From an uncultured Isosphaeraceae bacterium (GTDB lineage Bacteria; Planctomycetota; Planctomycetia; Isosphaerales; Isosphaeraceae), in NCBI GenBank assembly GCA_937907405.1, contig CALCIC010000347.1, forward strand, positions 1-5,066: DNA of 5,066 nt, written 5' to 3'. Below are positions 1-5,066 of this stretch, in pieces (within the stretch, counting starts at the first letter, position 1; the number at the start of each line of letters is the position of its first letter). The notes under the pieces were generated by a model. The model did not search any database and was not told the DNA's origin. It saw only the letters and a list, made by a program, of their open reading frames with translations. The position numbers and the translations under genes are program-made.

Positions 1-100
1 TCGCTCGGGATGACCCAGTCGAAAAGTTGTGGCCATACCTATGCCCCCCGGGAGAAGGGAGGCTCGCATCATTCTCTATTCATGCCGCCGCGCGGTCCAG
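1..100. other. Left-edge non-coding stretch downstream of the phosphodiesterase gene
   Basis: No credible gene is seen here. The stretch lies just beyond the stop codon of the minus-strand phosphodiesterase gene. It holds a repeat stub at 44-60 and a short CCGCGCGG palindrome at 88-95. No stem followed by a T tract, read on the minus strand, supports a terminator. The plus-strand open frames that begin here run antisense through the phosphodiesterase and are treated as shadows. Confidence 0.6.
44..60. repeat. Partial copy of the palindromic repeat seen at the right end of the window
   Basis: Bases 44-58 (CCCCCCGGGAGAAGG) are identical to 4921-4935 inside the left arm of the 148-bp element. 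The next bases (GGA) continue the match to the outer end of the other arm, GGGAGAAGGGA. The partner half of the hairpin is missing: ATG stands where CCTTCTCCC would be. This is therefore a stub or a diverged copy. It sits about 40 bases past the phosphodiesterase stop codon, which fits an intergenic repeat family. Confidence 0.55.
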
Positions 101-1045
101 TCAACCGAACGACTTGACCAGCCCGGCCGGGTGGTCGGTGATGATCCCTTCCGCGCCAAGCTGTGCGAGGTGGTCCGTGAGGCTTCCCGGGCCGTGCTCG
201 TTGACGGTCCAGACCAGAAGCGGAACCTGAGCGGCCTTGAGGTCGTCGAACACGTCCTTCCAGAGCGCGCCCACCGACGCCGATTTGCGGTAGGCGTTCG
301 ACGCCGAACCGACGCCGGTGTTCGACAGGTGGCACGTCTGGGCGCCGACGATTTGCGACGTGTACGCGCCGGGGCGGTGCAAGGGATTGCTCTGCAAGAC
401 GCCGAGCGGCACGCTTCGGTTGGGCGAGCCGGCGTTCAGTGTGCGGATCTTGGCCAACTCGCGATGGTCGAAGCAGGAGATCAGGACGCGCGAGGCGGTC
501 CCCGTCTTGTCGATCGTCTCCATGACCGTCCGGGCCAGGCCCGGATAACCGGCGGGGAACGACTTGATCTCGATGTTGATGAAGAAGTCGAGCTCGGCGG
601 TCAGCCGAAGCGTCTGTTCCAGCGTCGGAATTCGGACGCCGCCGGCCGCGAAGAGTTTTCGGTCCGCCCCCAGCGCGTCCAGCGTCTTGAACTGCTTCGC
701 CGACCGCGAGCCCCCCGAATCGGAGACGAACCATGAGCCGGCGTCGAGCGTCTTGACTTCTTCCCAGTCGAAATCCGAGACGTCCCAGCCTGCCTTGCCC
801 CGAGGGTCGCCGGCGAACTTCGTGGCGACGTCGGTCGTTCGCTTCAGGCTCTCGTCGTGAAGGAGGACGGGGACGCCGTCGCGGGTGAGCTGGACGTCGA
901 TCTCCCAGCCGTGCGCCCCGGCCTTCTTGGCCGCTCGGCCGGCTTGAAGCGTGTTCTCGGGCGCGTGGAACGAGTCGCCGCGATGCGCCACGACGACGGG
1001 CGTCTTGCGTTTCGATTTGAGCAGCTCAAGGAATTGATTGGCCAT
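101..1045 (-). CDS. Glycerophosphodiester phosphodiesterase family protein (GDPD, TIM-barrel)
   Basis: This 314-residue protein should hydrolyse glycerophosphodiesters (deacylated phospholipids) to glycerol-3-phosphate and an alcohol. The GDPD signature is complete. It has AHRG with His21 near the N-terminus, PENT at 29-32, the metal ligands Glu48 and Asp50 in WEID, catalytic-type His63 in LLHDE, Glu159 in NIEIKS, SCFDH around 190-194, LLVWTVNE with Trp279, and a closing ITDHP. No signal peptide or membrane segment is visible, so a cytoplasmic UgpQ-like enzyme is likely. Residues 106-136, between GSWF and RIPTLEQ, are longer than in the compact family members I know, which suggests an enlarged capping insert. 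The ATG at 1045 is preferred because homology starts soon after it and an AGAGA lies 5 bases upstream. An in-frame ATG at 1177 would add 44 residues that look neither like a signal peptide nor conserved. The gene is transcribed away from the barrel gene. Its exact substrate is not readable from sequence. Confidence 0.93.
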   Translation of the reverse strand: MANQFLELLKSKRKTPVVVAHRGDSFHAPENTLQAGRAAKKAGAHGWEIDVQLTRDGVPVLLHDESLKRTTDVATKFAGDPRGKAGWDVSDFDWEEVKTLDAGSWFVSDSGGSRSAKQFKTLDALGADRKLFAAGGVRIPTLEQTLRLTAELDFFINIEIKSFPAGYPGLARTVMETIDKTGTASRVLISCFDHRELAKIRTLNAGSPNRSVPLGVLQSNPLHRPGAYTSQIVGAQTCHLSNTGVGSASNAYRKSASVGALWKDVFDDLKAAQVPLLVWTVNEHGPGSLTDHLAQLGAEGIITDHPAGLVKSFG

Positions 1046-1360
1046 GTGCGTCTCTTTCGCGGGGGCGAGGCTCGATCGCAAGTCGAGGCCCAAATTCAGA
1101 TCGACGCCCCAATCGTAGTCCGATCCTTCCCCGGAGTCCATCCGCGCGCGGTTCACCCCGCGAGAGTCGAGGCCCATCGTCGGCCTGACCGCCCATCGAT
1201 CGGCGCCGACTTTACGGTTTCTCGATGCATTTAGTGACCAATCGCGGCAGGTTCAACCGATCCAACTCGCAGGATCGTTGTGATCGGTAGATTGCGCCGT
1301 CGAGACTTGCCGCAAGCATTGATCAGGCGGAGTCGGCCGGTTCAGGAAACGAGGATCTTG
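1046..1360. promoter_or_regulatory. Divergent intergenic region between the phosphodiesterase and barrel genes
   Basis: This 315-base region must carry the start signals of both divergent genes. No coding sequence is convincing. A weak minus-strand promoter candidate has TTGAAC at 1256-1251 and TAAATG at 1233-1228 with a 17-base spacer (4/6 and 3/6 to the sigma-70 consensus), which is not better than chance would allow. A perfect 7-bp inverted repeat, ACCGATC at 1256-1262 and GATCGGT at 1282-1288, overlaps the proposed -35 and could be an operator. No strong promoter for the plus-strand gene could be identified by eye. Confidence 0.3.
1351..1356 (+). promoter_or_regulatory. Ribosome binding site that fixes the barrel-gene start
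   Basis: The GAGG core of GAGGAT ends 6 bases before the ATG at 1361. The open frame continues upstream to a GTG at 1280, but that longer version would put 27 basic, non-hydrophobic residues before the signal peptide. The Shine-Dalgarno match and the signal peptide together favour 1361. Confidence 0.7.
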
Positions 1361-3091
1361 ATGGCCAAGAGCTCATGGCCGAAAGGACGGCGCCTGGCGT
1401 TCTGGATCGCGGTCTGCTTCCTGACTCTTCAATCGCCGGCGGACGGTCGGGAAATCGAGCGAGAGAAGCGCGTGGTCCGAGTGGAGAGCCGACTTCGCCG
1501 ATTCCTCGGCGGAATCGGGTCGTCCCCCGTTCGAACGAACCGAGCCGAGCCCGTCGACGGCCGGAAGCCGAGAAGCGACGGCGCGATTCGAAGAGTGCAG
1601 GCCGCCCCTCCACCGCCGGCCCCGCCGGACGACACTCCCACTCCGGCGGCGGATCTCAGCGACCCCCCGCCCGCGGAGGGGGTGCGCAACGCGGGCGCGC
1701 CCACGAGGCCGGTCGATCTCAACGTCCCCACGGCCGACCGGCCGATCAGCGGCGCGGCGCCCGCCGCCGCCGGCGAGGACGGAGGCGCGCCCGCGGGGCC
1801 GGTCGACCTCAACATGCCCGCCGCCAATACAAGGATAAGTTCCGGCATGCCGACGACGGCCGCCGCCAGAACCGCCGAAGCGACCGAAGATCGGGTCAAG
1901 CACCTTCAAGACCTGCTGGGCTACGAGGACGCGCCGGTCCAGATCTTCGGTTGGATCGAGAACAGTTACACGGGCGACACGAACGGAAAGCCCAGGAACG
2001 GCCAGAATTTCGGCGTCAACCCGAACCGCCTCGCCAATTCCTGGATGGGGAACCAGTATTACATCGTCGTCGAGAATGCGCTCGAGCAAGGCGACGAGAT
2101 CAACTTCGGGTTTCGCCTGGACACCATGTTCGGCAACGACTGGCAGTTCAACTACTCGCAAGGCATGCTGAACAACGCCTTCAAGCTCAACTCGTTCGCA
2201 GGCGTCGACTTTCCTCAGATCTACGGGCAGGTCCATCTGCCGTGGCTCGTCAAGGGGGGGATCGACGTGAAAGCCGGGCGGGGGTACTCGATCGCCGGAT
2301 ACGAACAGGTGCCCGCGATCGCCCGGCCGTTGCTCTCGGTCCCGTACATGTTCGACTACGGCCAGCCGTTCACCCACGTCGGCGTCCTCACCATCATGCA
2401 TCCGACGGATCGCATGAATCTGTTCAACGGCGCCGTCAACGGCTGGGACCGTTGGATCAACCAGCGCTACCTCTGGGGATATATCGGCGGCTTCTCGTGG
2501 ACCAGCAAGGACGACAGGACGACTCTGGCGTCGACCGTCATCTGGGGGCCGAACCAGTTTCCCAGCCAGCTTCCGGGGAATCAACAACTCTATCCTGACG
2601 GTTACGTCAACGTGCCGAGCATCGCCGGCCTGCCCAATCCCGGCTACTTCCGCAACGATCGGACGCTGTTTACGACCGTCGCCACGCATAAGTGGAGCGA
2701 CAAGCTCACGCAGGTCATGGAAGCCGACCAGGGGTGGGAGCGCTCGATCCCCGGCCTCGGCTCGGGGGGGGCGAACGGCCGGCCCCGAAGCGCCACCTGG
2801 TTCAGCTTCGGCAACTGGTTCCTCGCCGAACTCCATCCCAAGGTCACCGGCGTCTGGCGGTCGGAGGTCTTCTGGGACTGCCAGGGCGCCCGAATCCAGA
2901 ACATGGTCAACGGACAGTTCGTCGGCGACCGCTACTATGAGATGACCCTGGGCCTCATCTATAAGCCGAACCCGAACCTCTGGATCCGCCCCGAGGCTCG
3001 CTACGACTGGACCCAGTTCCACCCCGCGTACAACGACGACACCCGCAAGAGCCAGCTCACCTTGGCCTTCGACGTCATCCTGCTTTGGTGA
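1361..3091 (+). CDS. Exported outer membrane beta-barrel protein, OmpL-like (BBP-2 family type) porin
   Basis: This 576-residue protein probably forms a channel in the outer membrane. Residues 1-29 form a signal peptide: basic MAKSSWPKGRR, hydrophobic LAFWIAVCFLTL, then a likely cleavage near SPADG. Residues 30-80 are rich in Arg. Residues 81-175 are Pro/Ala-rich and contain a 30-residue repeat. From about residue 190 to the end the sequence shows amphipathic, aromatic-rich strands with NG/GN turns, for example APVQIFGWIENSY, YYIVVENAL and INFGFRLDTMFG. Residues 533-550 contain the Y-K-P-N-P-N-L-x-I-R-P-E-x-R-Y-D pattern I associate with planctomycete and acidobacterial BBP-2 barrels. The chain ends in LTLAFDVILLW, a final strand closing on an aromatic residue as outer membrane barrels do. 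The neighbouring ammonium transporter, 214 bases downstream on the same strand, hints at a role in nutrient entry, but the solute is unknown. Confidence 0.85.
   Translation: MAKSSWPKGRRLAFWIAVCFLTLQSPADGREIEREKRVVRVESRLRRFLGGIGSSPVRTNRAEPVDGRKPRSDGAIRRVQAAPPPPAPPDDTPTPAADLSDPPPAEGVRNAGAPTRPVDLNVPTADRPISGAAPAAAGEDGGAPAGPVDLNMPAANTRISSGMPTTAAARTAEATEDRVKHLQDLLGYEDAPVQIFGWIENSYTGDTNGKPRNGQNFGVNPNRLANSWMGNQYYIVVENALEQGDEINFGFRLDTMFGNDWQFNYSQGMLNNAFKLNSFAGVDFPQIYGQVHLPWLVKGGIDVKAGRGYSIAGYEQVPAIARPLLSVPYMFDYGQPFTHVGVLTIMHPTDRMNLFNGAVNGWDRWINQRYLWGYIGGFSWTSKDDRTTLASTVIWGPNQFPSQLPGNQQLYPDGYVNVPSIAGLPNPGYFRNDRTLFTTVATHKWSDKLTQVMEADQGWERSIPGLGSGGANGRPRSATWFSFGNWFLAELHPKVTGVWRSEVFWDCQGARIQNMVNGQFVGDRYYEMTLGLIYKPNPNLWIRPEARYDWTQFHPAYNDDTRKSQLTLAFDVILLW
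1694..1843 (+). repeat. Two-copy 30-residue repeat inside the barrel protein's N-terminal linker
   Basis: Residues 112-131 (nucleotides 1694-1753) and 142-161 (1784-1843) align at a period of exactly 30 codons. Both start GAP, then carry a PVDLN core, then a P-A pair and an IS dipeptide. The DNA is also similar: GGCGCGCCC opens both copies and CCGGTCGA occurs in both. Later residues differ (TADRP against AANTR), so this is a diverged in-frame duplication within a Pro/Ala-rich, presumably disordered periplasmic stretch. Confidence 0.75.
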
Positions 3092-3114
3092 CACGATCGA
3101 TCGGGGCTCAAGTC

Positions 3115-3130
3115 CGGCACGCCTCTTGCT
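3115..3130 (+). promoter_or_regulatory. Sigma-54 (RpoN) -24/-12 promoter for amt
   Basis: CGGCACG, four bases, then TTGCT matches the established consensus YTGGCACG-N4-TTGCW at every informative position except one (C for T at 3115; the preceding Y is C3114). The invariant GG (3116-3117) and GC (3128-3129) are exactly ten bases apart, so transcription should start near 3141. It begins 24 bases after the barrel-gene stop and points at the ammonium transporter, a classic nitrogen-regulated target. I did not find a clear NtrC-type enhancer; it would have to lie in the 3' end of the barrel gene. Confidence 0.8.
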
Positions 3131-3140
3131 TTCCCAGGAC

Positions 3141-3174
3141 GATTCGACGTCGGCAGTCTCACGCCCGACGAATC
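3141..3174 (+). other. Stem-loop at the predicted 5' end of the amt transcript
   Basis: GATTCG plus TCGG in 3141-3153 (with a 3-base bulge) pairs with CCGACGAATC at 3165-3174, giving ten pairs around an 11-base loop. Its first base is the start site predicted from the sigma-54 promoter, so it could protect or regulate the leader. A weaker outer pairing (AGGACG at 3136-3141 with CGTCCT at 3180-3185) would instead make a longer imperfect hairpin, followed after five bases by a T-rich run, which could terminate the barrel transcript. Neither role is certain. Confidence 0.4.
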
Positions 3175-3201
3175 GAAGGCGTCCTCGGCGTTTGTCTAAC
3201 T

Positions 3202-3232
3202 TTTGACGTCAAAGCGATTTCCATCAATCGCT
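3202..3232 (+). other. Adjacent palindrome and hairpin in the amt leader
   Basis: TTTGACGTCAAA at 3202-3213 is a perfect 12-bp palindrome of the sort bound by dimeric regulators. It abuts a perfect 7-bp hairpin, AGCGATT (3213-3219) and AATCGCT (3226-3232), with a 6-base loop. Both lie about 60-90 bases downstream of the predicted start. No riboswitch class was recognised. Confidence 0.35.
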
Positions 3233-3305
3233 GAATGGCTTTGGCGTCACGAGCGGAGGATCTTTGGAAAGCCCGCCGCCGCTCAGAAACTAGAAGGCCC
3301 CGCAC

Positions 3306-4697
3306 ATGAAACGAGCACTATTCCCGTTCGGGCTCCTGGTCTGCCTGGCCGTTCTGGCCTCGGTCGTCCCCGCATCCGGGAAGGCCGTCCCGGAGGGCGC
3401 GGAGATGAACCCTGGGGACGTCGCCTGGATGTTGACGGCGTCGGCCCTGGTGTTGCTGATGACGCCGGGCTTGTCGTTCTTTTACGGCGGCATGGTCAGC
3501 AGCAAGAACGTGGTTTCGACGATGCTTCAGAGCGTCATCGCGCTGGGGGTGATCAGCCTGTTGTGGGTGGTCGTGGGGTTCAGCCTGGCGTTCGGCGACG
3601 ACGTCGGCGGCGTGATCGGCAATCCGCTGACGTTCTTCATGTTCGACAACGTGAGCGACGCGACGGCGACCCTGGGGACCGGCGACGGGGCGCTCAAGCT
3701 GACGATCCCGCTTCTGGTCTTCTCGATGTTCCAGCTCAAGTTCGCGATCATCGCGCCGGCGCTCATCACCGGCTCGTTCGCGGAGCGGGTGCGGTTCTCG
3801 GCGTACCTCCTGTTCATGGTGCTGTTCAGCCTGCTGATCTACTGCCCGCTCGCCCATATGACCTGGCACCCGCAGGGAATCTTCTACAACTGGGGAGTAA
3901 AGGACTTCGCCGGCGGCACGGTGGTCCACATGTCGGCGGGGCTCGCCGCGCTCGCCGGCGCGATGTTCCTGGGCCGCCGCAAGAGCCACCTCGCCAACGT
4001 CTCCCATGAACCGGCCAACATACCCTACGTGCTGCTCGGCACCGGCATGTTGTGGTTCGGCTGGTTCGGCTTCAACGCGGGATCGGCTCTGGGGGCCAAC
4101 GGCTCGGCGGCGCTGGCGTTCGCCACGACCAACACGGCGTCGGCGGTGGCGATGCTCGGATGGGTCTTCTTCGACTGGCTCCAGGGCCGCAAGCCGTCGG
4201 CGATGGGCGCCTGCATCGGGGCCGTCGTCGGACTGGTCGCCATCACGCCCGCAGCCGGCTTCGTCACGGTCCGCGACAGCATCGTCATCGGCCTGGTCGC
4301 GAGCGTGGTCTCGAACCTCGCGGTCCATCTGAAGTCGAAGTCGACCCTCGACGACACGCTCGACGTGTTCCCTTGCCACGGCGTCGGCGGCATGGTCGGG
4401 ATGATCGCCACCGGCGTCTACGCCAAGGACGTGGGCCTGATCCACGGAGAAGCCACGACGTTTCTGTATCACATGATCGCGCTCGTGGTCGTCGCCGCGT
4501 TCTCGTTCGTCGGCTCGCTGGTCCTCTACAAGCTGGTCGACCTGGTCATCCCGCTTCGCGTGCCCGAGGACCAGGAGTATCGGGGCCTCGACCTCAGCCA
4601 GCACGGCGAGGCCGCCTGGCGGCTCAACGGCCTGCTCGCCGGCGTCGGCCGTGAACAGGACGTGCTGGAGGAGGAACTGGCGGCCGTCTCGGCGTAA
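3306..4697 (+). CDS. amt: Ammonium transporter, Amt/MEP/Rh family
   Basis: This 463-residue inner membrane protein should form an AmtB-like trimer conducting ammonium. Residues 1-25 are a signal peptide (MKRALFPFGLLVCLAVLASVVPASG), as in E. coli AmtB, followed by the usual set of about eleven membrane helices. TPGLSFFYGGMV (53-64) opens the core. Against AmtB, the pore residues are all present: Phe146 (F107) and Phe256 (F215) of the gate, Trp187 (W148), Asp200 (D160) and the twin His208 and His358 (H168, H318), with Ser260 (S219) in FNAGS. The family signature DFAGGTVVHMSAG spans 200-212. The cytoplasmic tail keeps the GlnK-contacting RVPEDQEYRGLD and HGE motifs, then adds about 24 acidic residues (440-463), so P-II control is likely although no P-II gene is seen within the 369 bases downstream. 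AGAAGG lies 8 bases before the ATG. The gene sits behind a sigma-54 promoter. Confidence 0.97.
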   Translation: MKRALFPFGLLVCLAVLASVVPASGKAVPEGAEMNPGDVAWMLTASALVLLMTPGLSFFYGGMVSSKNVVSTMLQSVIALGVISLLWVVVGFSLAFGDDVGGVIGNPLTFFMFDNVSDATATLGTGDGALKLTIPLLVFSMFQLKFAIIAPALITGSFAERVRFSAYLLFMVLFSLLIYCPLAHMTWHPQGIFYNWGVKDFAGGTVVHMSAGLAALAGAMFLGRRKSHLANVSHEPANIPYVLLGTGMLWFGWFGFNAGSALGANGSAALAFATTNTASAVAMLGWVFFDWLQGRKPSAMGACIGAVVGLVAITPAAGFVTVRDSIVIGLVASVVSNLAVHLKSKSTLDDTLDVFPCHGVGGMVGMIATGVYAKDVGLIHGEATTFLYHMIALVVVAAFSFVGSLVLYKLVDLVIPLRVPEDQEYRGLDLSQHGEAAWRLNGLLAGVGREQDVLEEELAAVSA

Positions 4698-4710
4698 GCC
4701 GACGTCCGCC

Positions 4711-4734
4711 TCGGGCGCGTCCCTAGGCGCTCGG
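4711..4734 (+). terminator. Possible stem-loop terminator after amt
   Basis: CGGGCGC (4712-4718) pairs with GCGCTCG (4727-4733) with one G-U wobble; a further U-G pair at 4711/4734 may extend it, around an 8-base loop. It begins 14 bases after the amt stop codon, the right place for a terminator. No T tract follows, so intrinsic termination is doubtful. Confidence 0.3.
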
Positions 4735-4824
4735 CAGGACATATCGTACCTGTCTCTCCTTGCTGCCTGACGACCCGACGCTTTGGATCATGACGCCGTC
4801 GGCGGCGACGCCGGGATTGGATTA

Positions 4825-4875
4825 TCAGCCCGACGCGCGAGCGAGGGTTCTTTGATCGTCAGCCCGACGCGCGAG
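4825..4875. repeat. Two direct copies of a 17-base motif
   Basis: TCAGCCCGACGCGCGAG occurs at 4825-4841 and again, base for base, at 4859-4875. The start-to-start distance is 34 and a 17-base spacer separates the copies. From memory, motifs of the form AGCCCGACGCG-x-x-AGCGAGGG are abundant between genes in planctomycete genomes. The first copy continues into CGAGGG and the second does not. Function unknown. Confidence 0.75.
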
Positions 4876-4911
4876 TTTTGGTGTTGCGCTGTTTTGCTGG
4901 ATGAGGCGCGA

Positions 4912-5059
4912 ATCCCTTCTCCCCCCGGGAGAAGGTGGCCGGGACGGCCGGATGAGGGTCGTGGGATTTCGAGGTGGACCTCGCGAGAATCCGAATCCGT
5001 GATGAATCCGGCGACCCTCATCCGCCCTTCGGGCACCTTCTCCCGGGGGGAGAAGGGAT
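4912..5059. repeat. 148-bp inverted-repeat (REP/MITE-like) element
   Basis: The outer arms, 4912-4937 and 5034-5059, are perfect 26-base inverted copies. Each arm can fold alone: CCTTCTCCC pairs with GGGAGAAGG across a 3-base loop (4915-4935 and 5036-5056). Inside the arms, a second inverted pair of 13 bases, CGGATGAGGGTCG at 4949-4961 and its complement at 5012-5024, is also perfect. Between these blocks each half has a small hairpin of different sequence. The 50-base centre (4962-5011) is unique apart from a 6-bp hairpin, CGAGGT/ACCTCG at 4970-4983. There is no transposase and no obvious target-site duplication. It resembles the intergenic palindromic elements common in bacterial genomes. 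Confidence 0.85.
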
Positions 5060-5066
5060 GCGCACG

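Larger units (their letters stand above)
3092..3305 (+). promoter_or_regulatory. Intergenic and leader region between barrel gene and amt
   Basis: This 214-base gap has no gene. In order it holds a 10-bp palindrome CGATCGATCG (3094-3103), a sigma-54 promoter (3115-3130), a stem-loop beginning at the predicted transcription start (3141-3174), a 12-bp palindrome (3202-3213), a 7-bp hairpin (3213-3232), a 6-bp inverted repeat GAGCGG/CCGCTC (3251-3256 with 3279-3284), and the amt Shine-Dalgarno AGAAGG (3292-3297). No clear terminator for the barrel gene is present, so read-through into amt is possible. Confidence 0.6.
4698..5066. other. Right-end intergenic region, repeat-rich, no gene seen
   Basis: This 369-base stretch after amt carries no open frame with protein-like content. 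The only frame of note (minus strand, 4788-5036) runs straight through the repeats. The region contains a GC stem-loop, a duplicated 17-base motif and a large inverted-repeat element, described separately. It also has a 5-bp hairpin, CGCCG/CGGCG at 4794-4807, with a TCGG loop. Confidence 0.7.

Noticed and set aside
29..736. 235-residue plus-strand open frame antisense to the phosphodiesterase
   Set aside because: It is Arg-rich, low in recognisable structure and lies wholly over conserved GDPD motifs on the other strand.
1078..1092. Sigma-54-like GG-N10-GC on the minus strand (TGGGCC, five bases, TTGCG) just before the phosphodiesterase start
   Set aside because: The spacing fits, but two of six bases in the -24 block and the last base of the -12 block are off. 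GG-N10-GC alone is common in DNA this GC-rich, and the implied leader would be only about 22 bases.
1280..1360. Upstream GTG start extending the barrel protein by 27 residues
   Set aside because: The extension is Arg-rich and would bury the signal peptide. The ATG at 1361 has both a GAGG Shine-Dalgarno and a normal export signal.
1373..3094. 573-residue open frame on the minus strand opposite the barrel gene
   Set aside because: Its translation is rich in Arg, Val, Asp and Gly with no domain, signal peptide or recognisable motif. It mirrors the barrel gene almost end to end, as expected of GC-rich codon bias.
3203..3230. Possible sigma-70 promoter for amt starting with TTGACG
   Set aside because: The -35 is good, but spacers of 16-18 bases give only CAATCG, AATCGC or ATCGCT as -10. 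The TTGACG is also part of a perfect palindrome.
3318..4742. 474-residue open frame on the minus strand opposite amt
   Set aside because: The translation is dominated by Arg, His, Asp, Glu and Gln with no family resemblance, while the opposite strand encodes a textbook Amt protein with every pore residue.
4825..4875. Start of a CRISPR array
   Set aside because: There are only two repeat copies, the unit and spacer are just 17 bases each, and there are no cas genes.
4788..5036. 82-residue minus-strand open frame at the right end
   Set aside because: It is composed mostly of the repeat element and the 17-base motifs, with no protein-like features or ribosome binding site support.
4912..5059. 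Insertion sequence or active transposon
   Set aside because: The 148-bp length holds no transposase and no clear target-site duplication flanks it, so it is called a non-autonomous palindromic repeat only.

Overview
This window looks like a chromosomal segment from a high-GC planctomycete, probably related to the Isosphaeraceae. The grounds are the OmpL-like (BBP-2 type) outer membrane barrel with a Pro/Ala-rich N-terminal extension, the GC-rich codon use that leaves long open frames on the wrong strand, and intergenic repeats of a kind I recall as common in such genomes. The taxonomic call is an inference; there is no rRNA or marker gene here.

Layout: bases 1-100 are non-coding and hold a stub of a palindromic repeat. 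Bases 101-1045 (minus strand) encode a cytoplasmic-type glycerophosphodiester phosphodiesterase. A 315-base divergent intergenic region (1046-1360) follows. Bases 1361-3091 (plus strand) encode an exported outer membrane beta-barrel protein, and bases 3306-4697 (plus strand) encode an Amt-family ammonium transporter. The last 369 bases have no credible gene. They hold a possible stem-loop, a duplicated 17-base motif and a 148-bp inverted-repeat element.

The clearest regulatory signal is a near-consensus sigma-54 (RpoN) promoter at 3115-3130, between the barrel gene and amt. It predicts a transcript starting near 3141 with a structured leader of about 165 nt, and it suggests that the transporter is under nitrogen control. 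The barrel protein could let small solutes through the outer membrane while Amt carries ammonium across the inner membrane, but this pairing is inferred only from adjacency. No P-II (GlnK/GlnB) gene is visible beside amt in the window. The phosphodiesterase is divergent and probably unrelated to the pair.

The genes belong to known families. The most interesting structure is non-coding: the sigma-54 promoter with its leader, and the repeat element at the right end, whose two half-units keep a small hairpin through a paired base swap.
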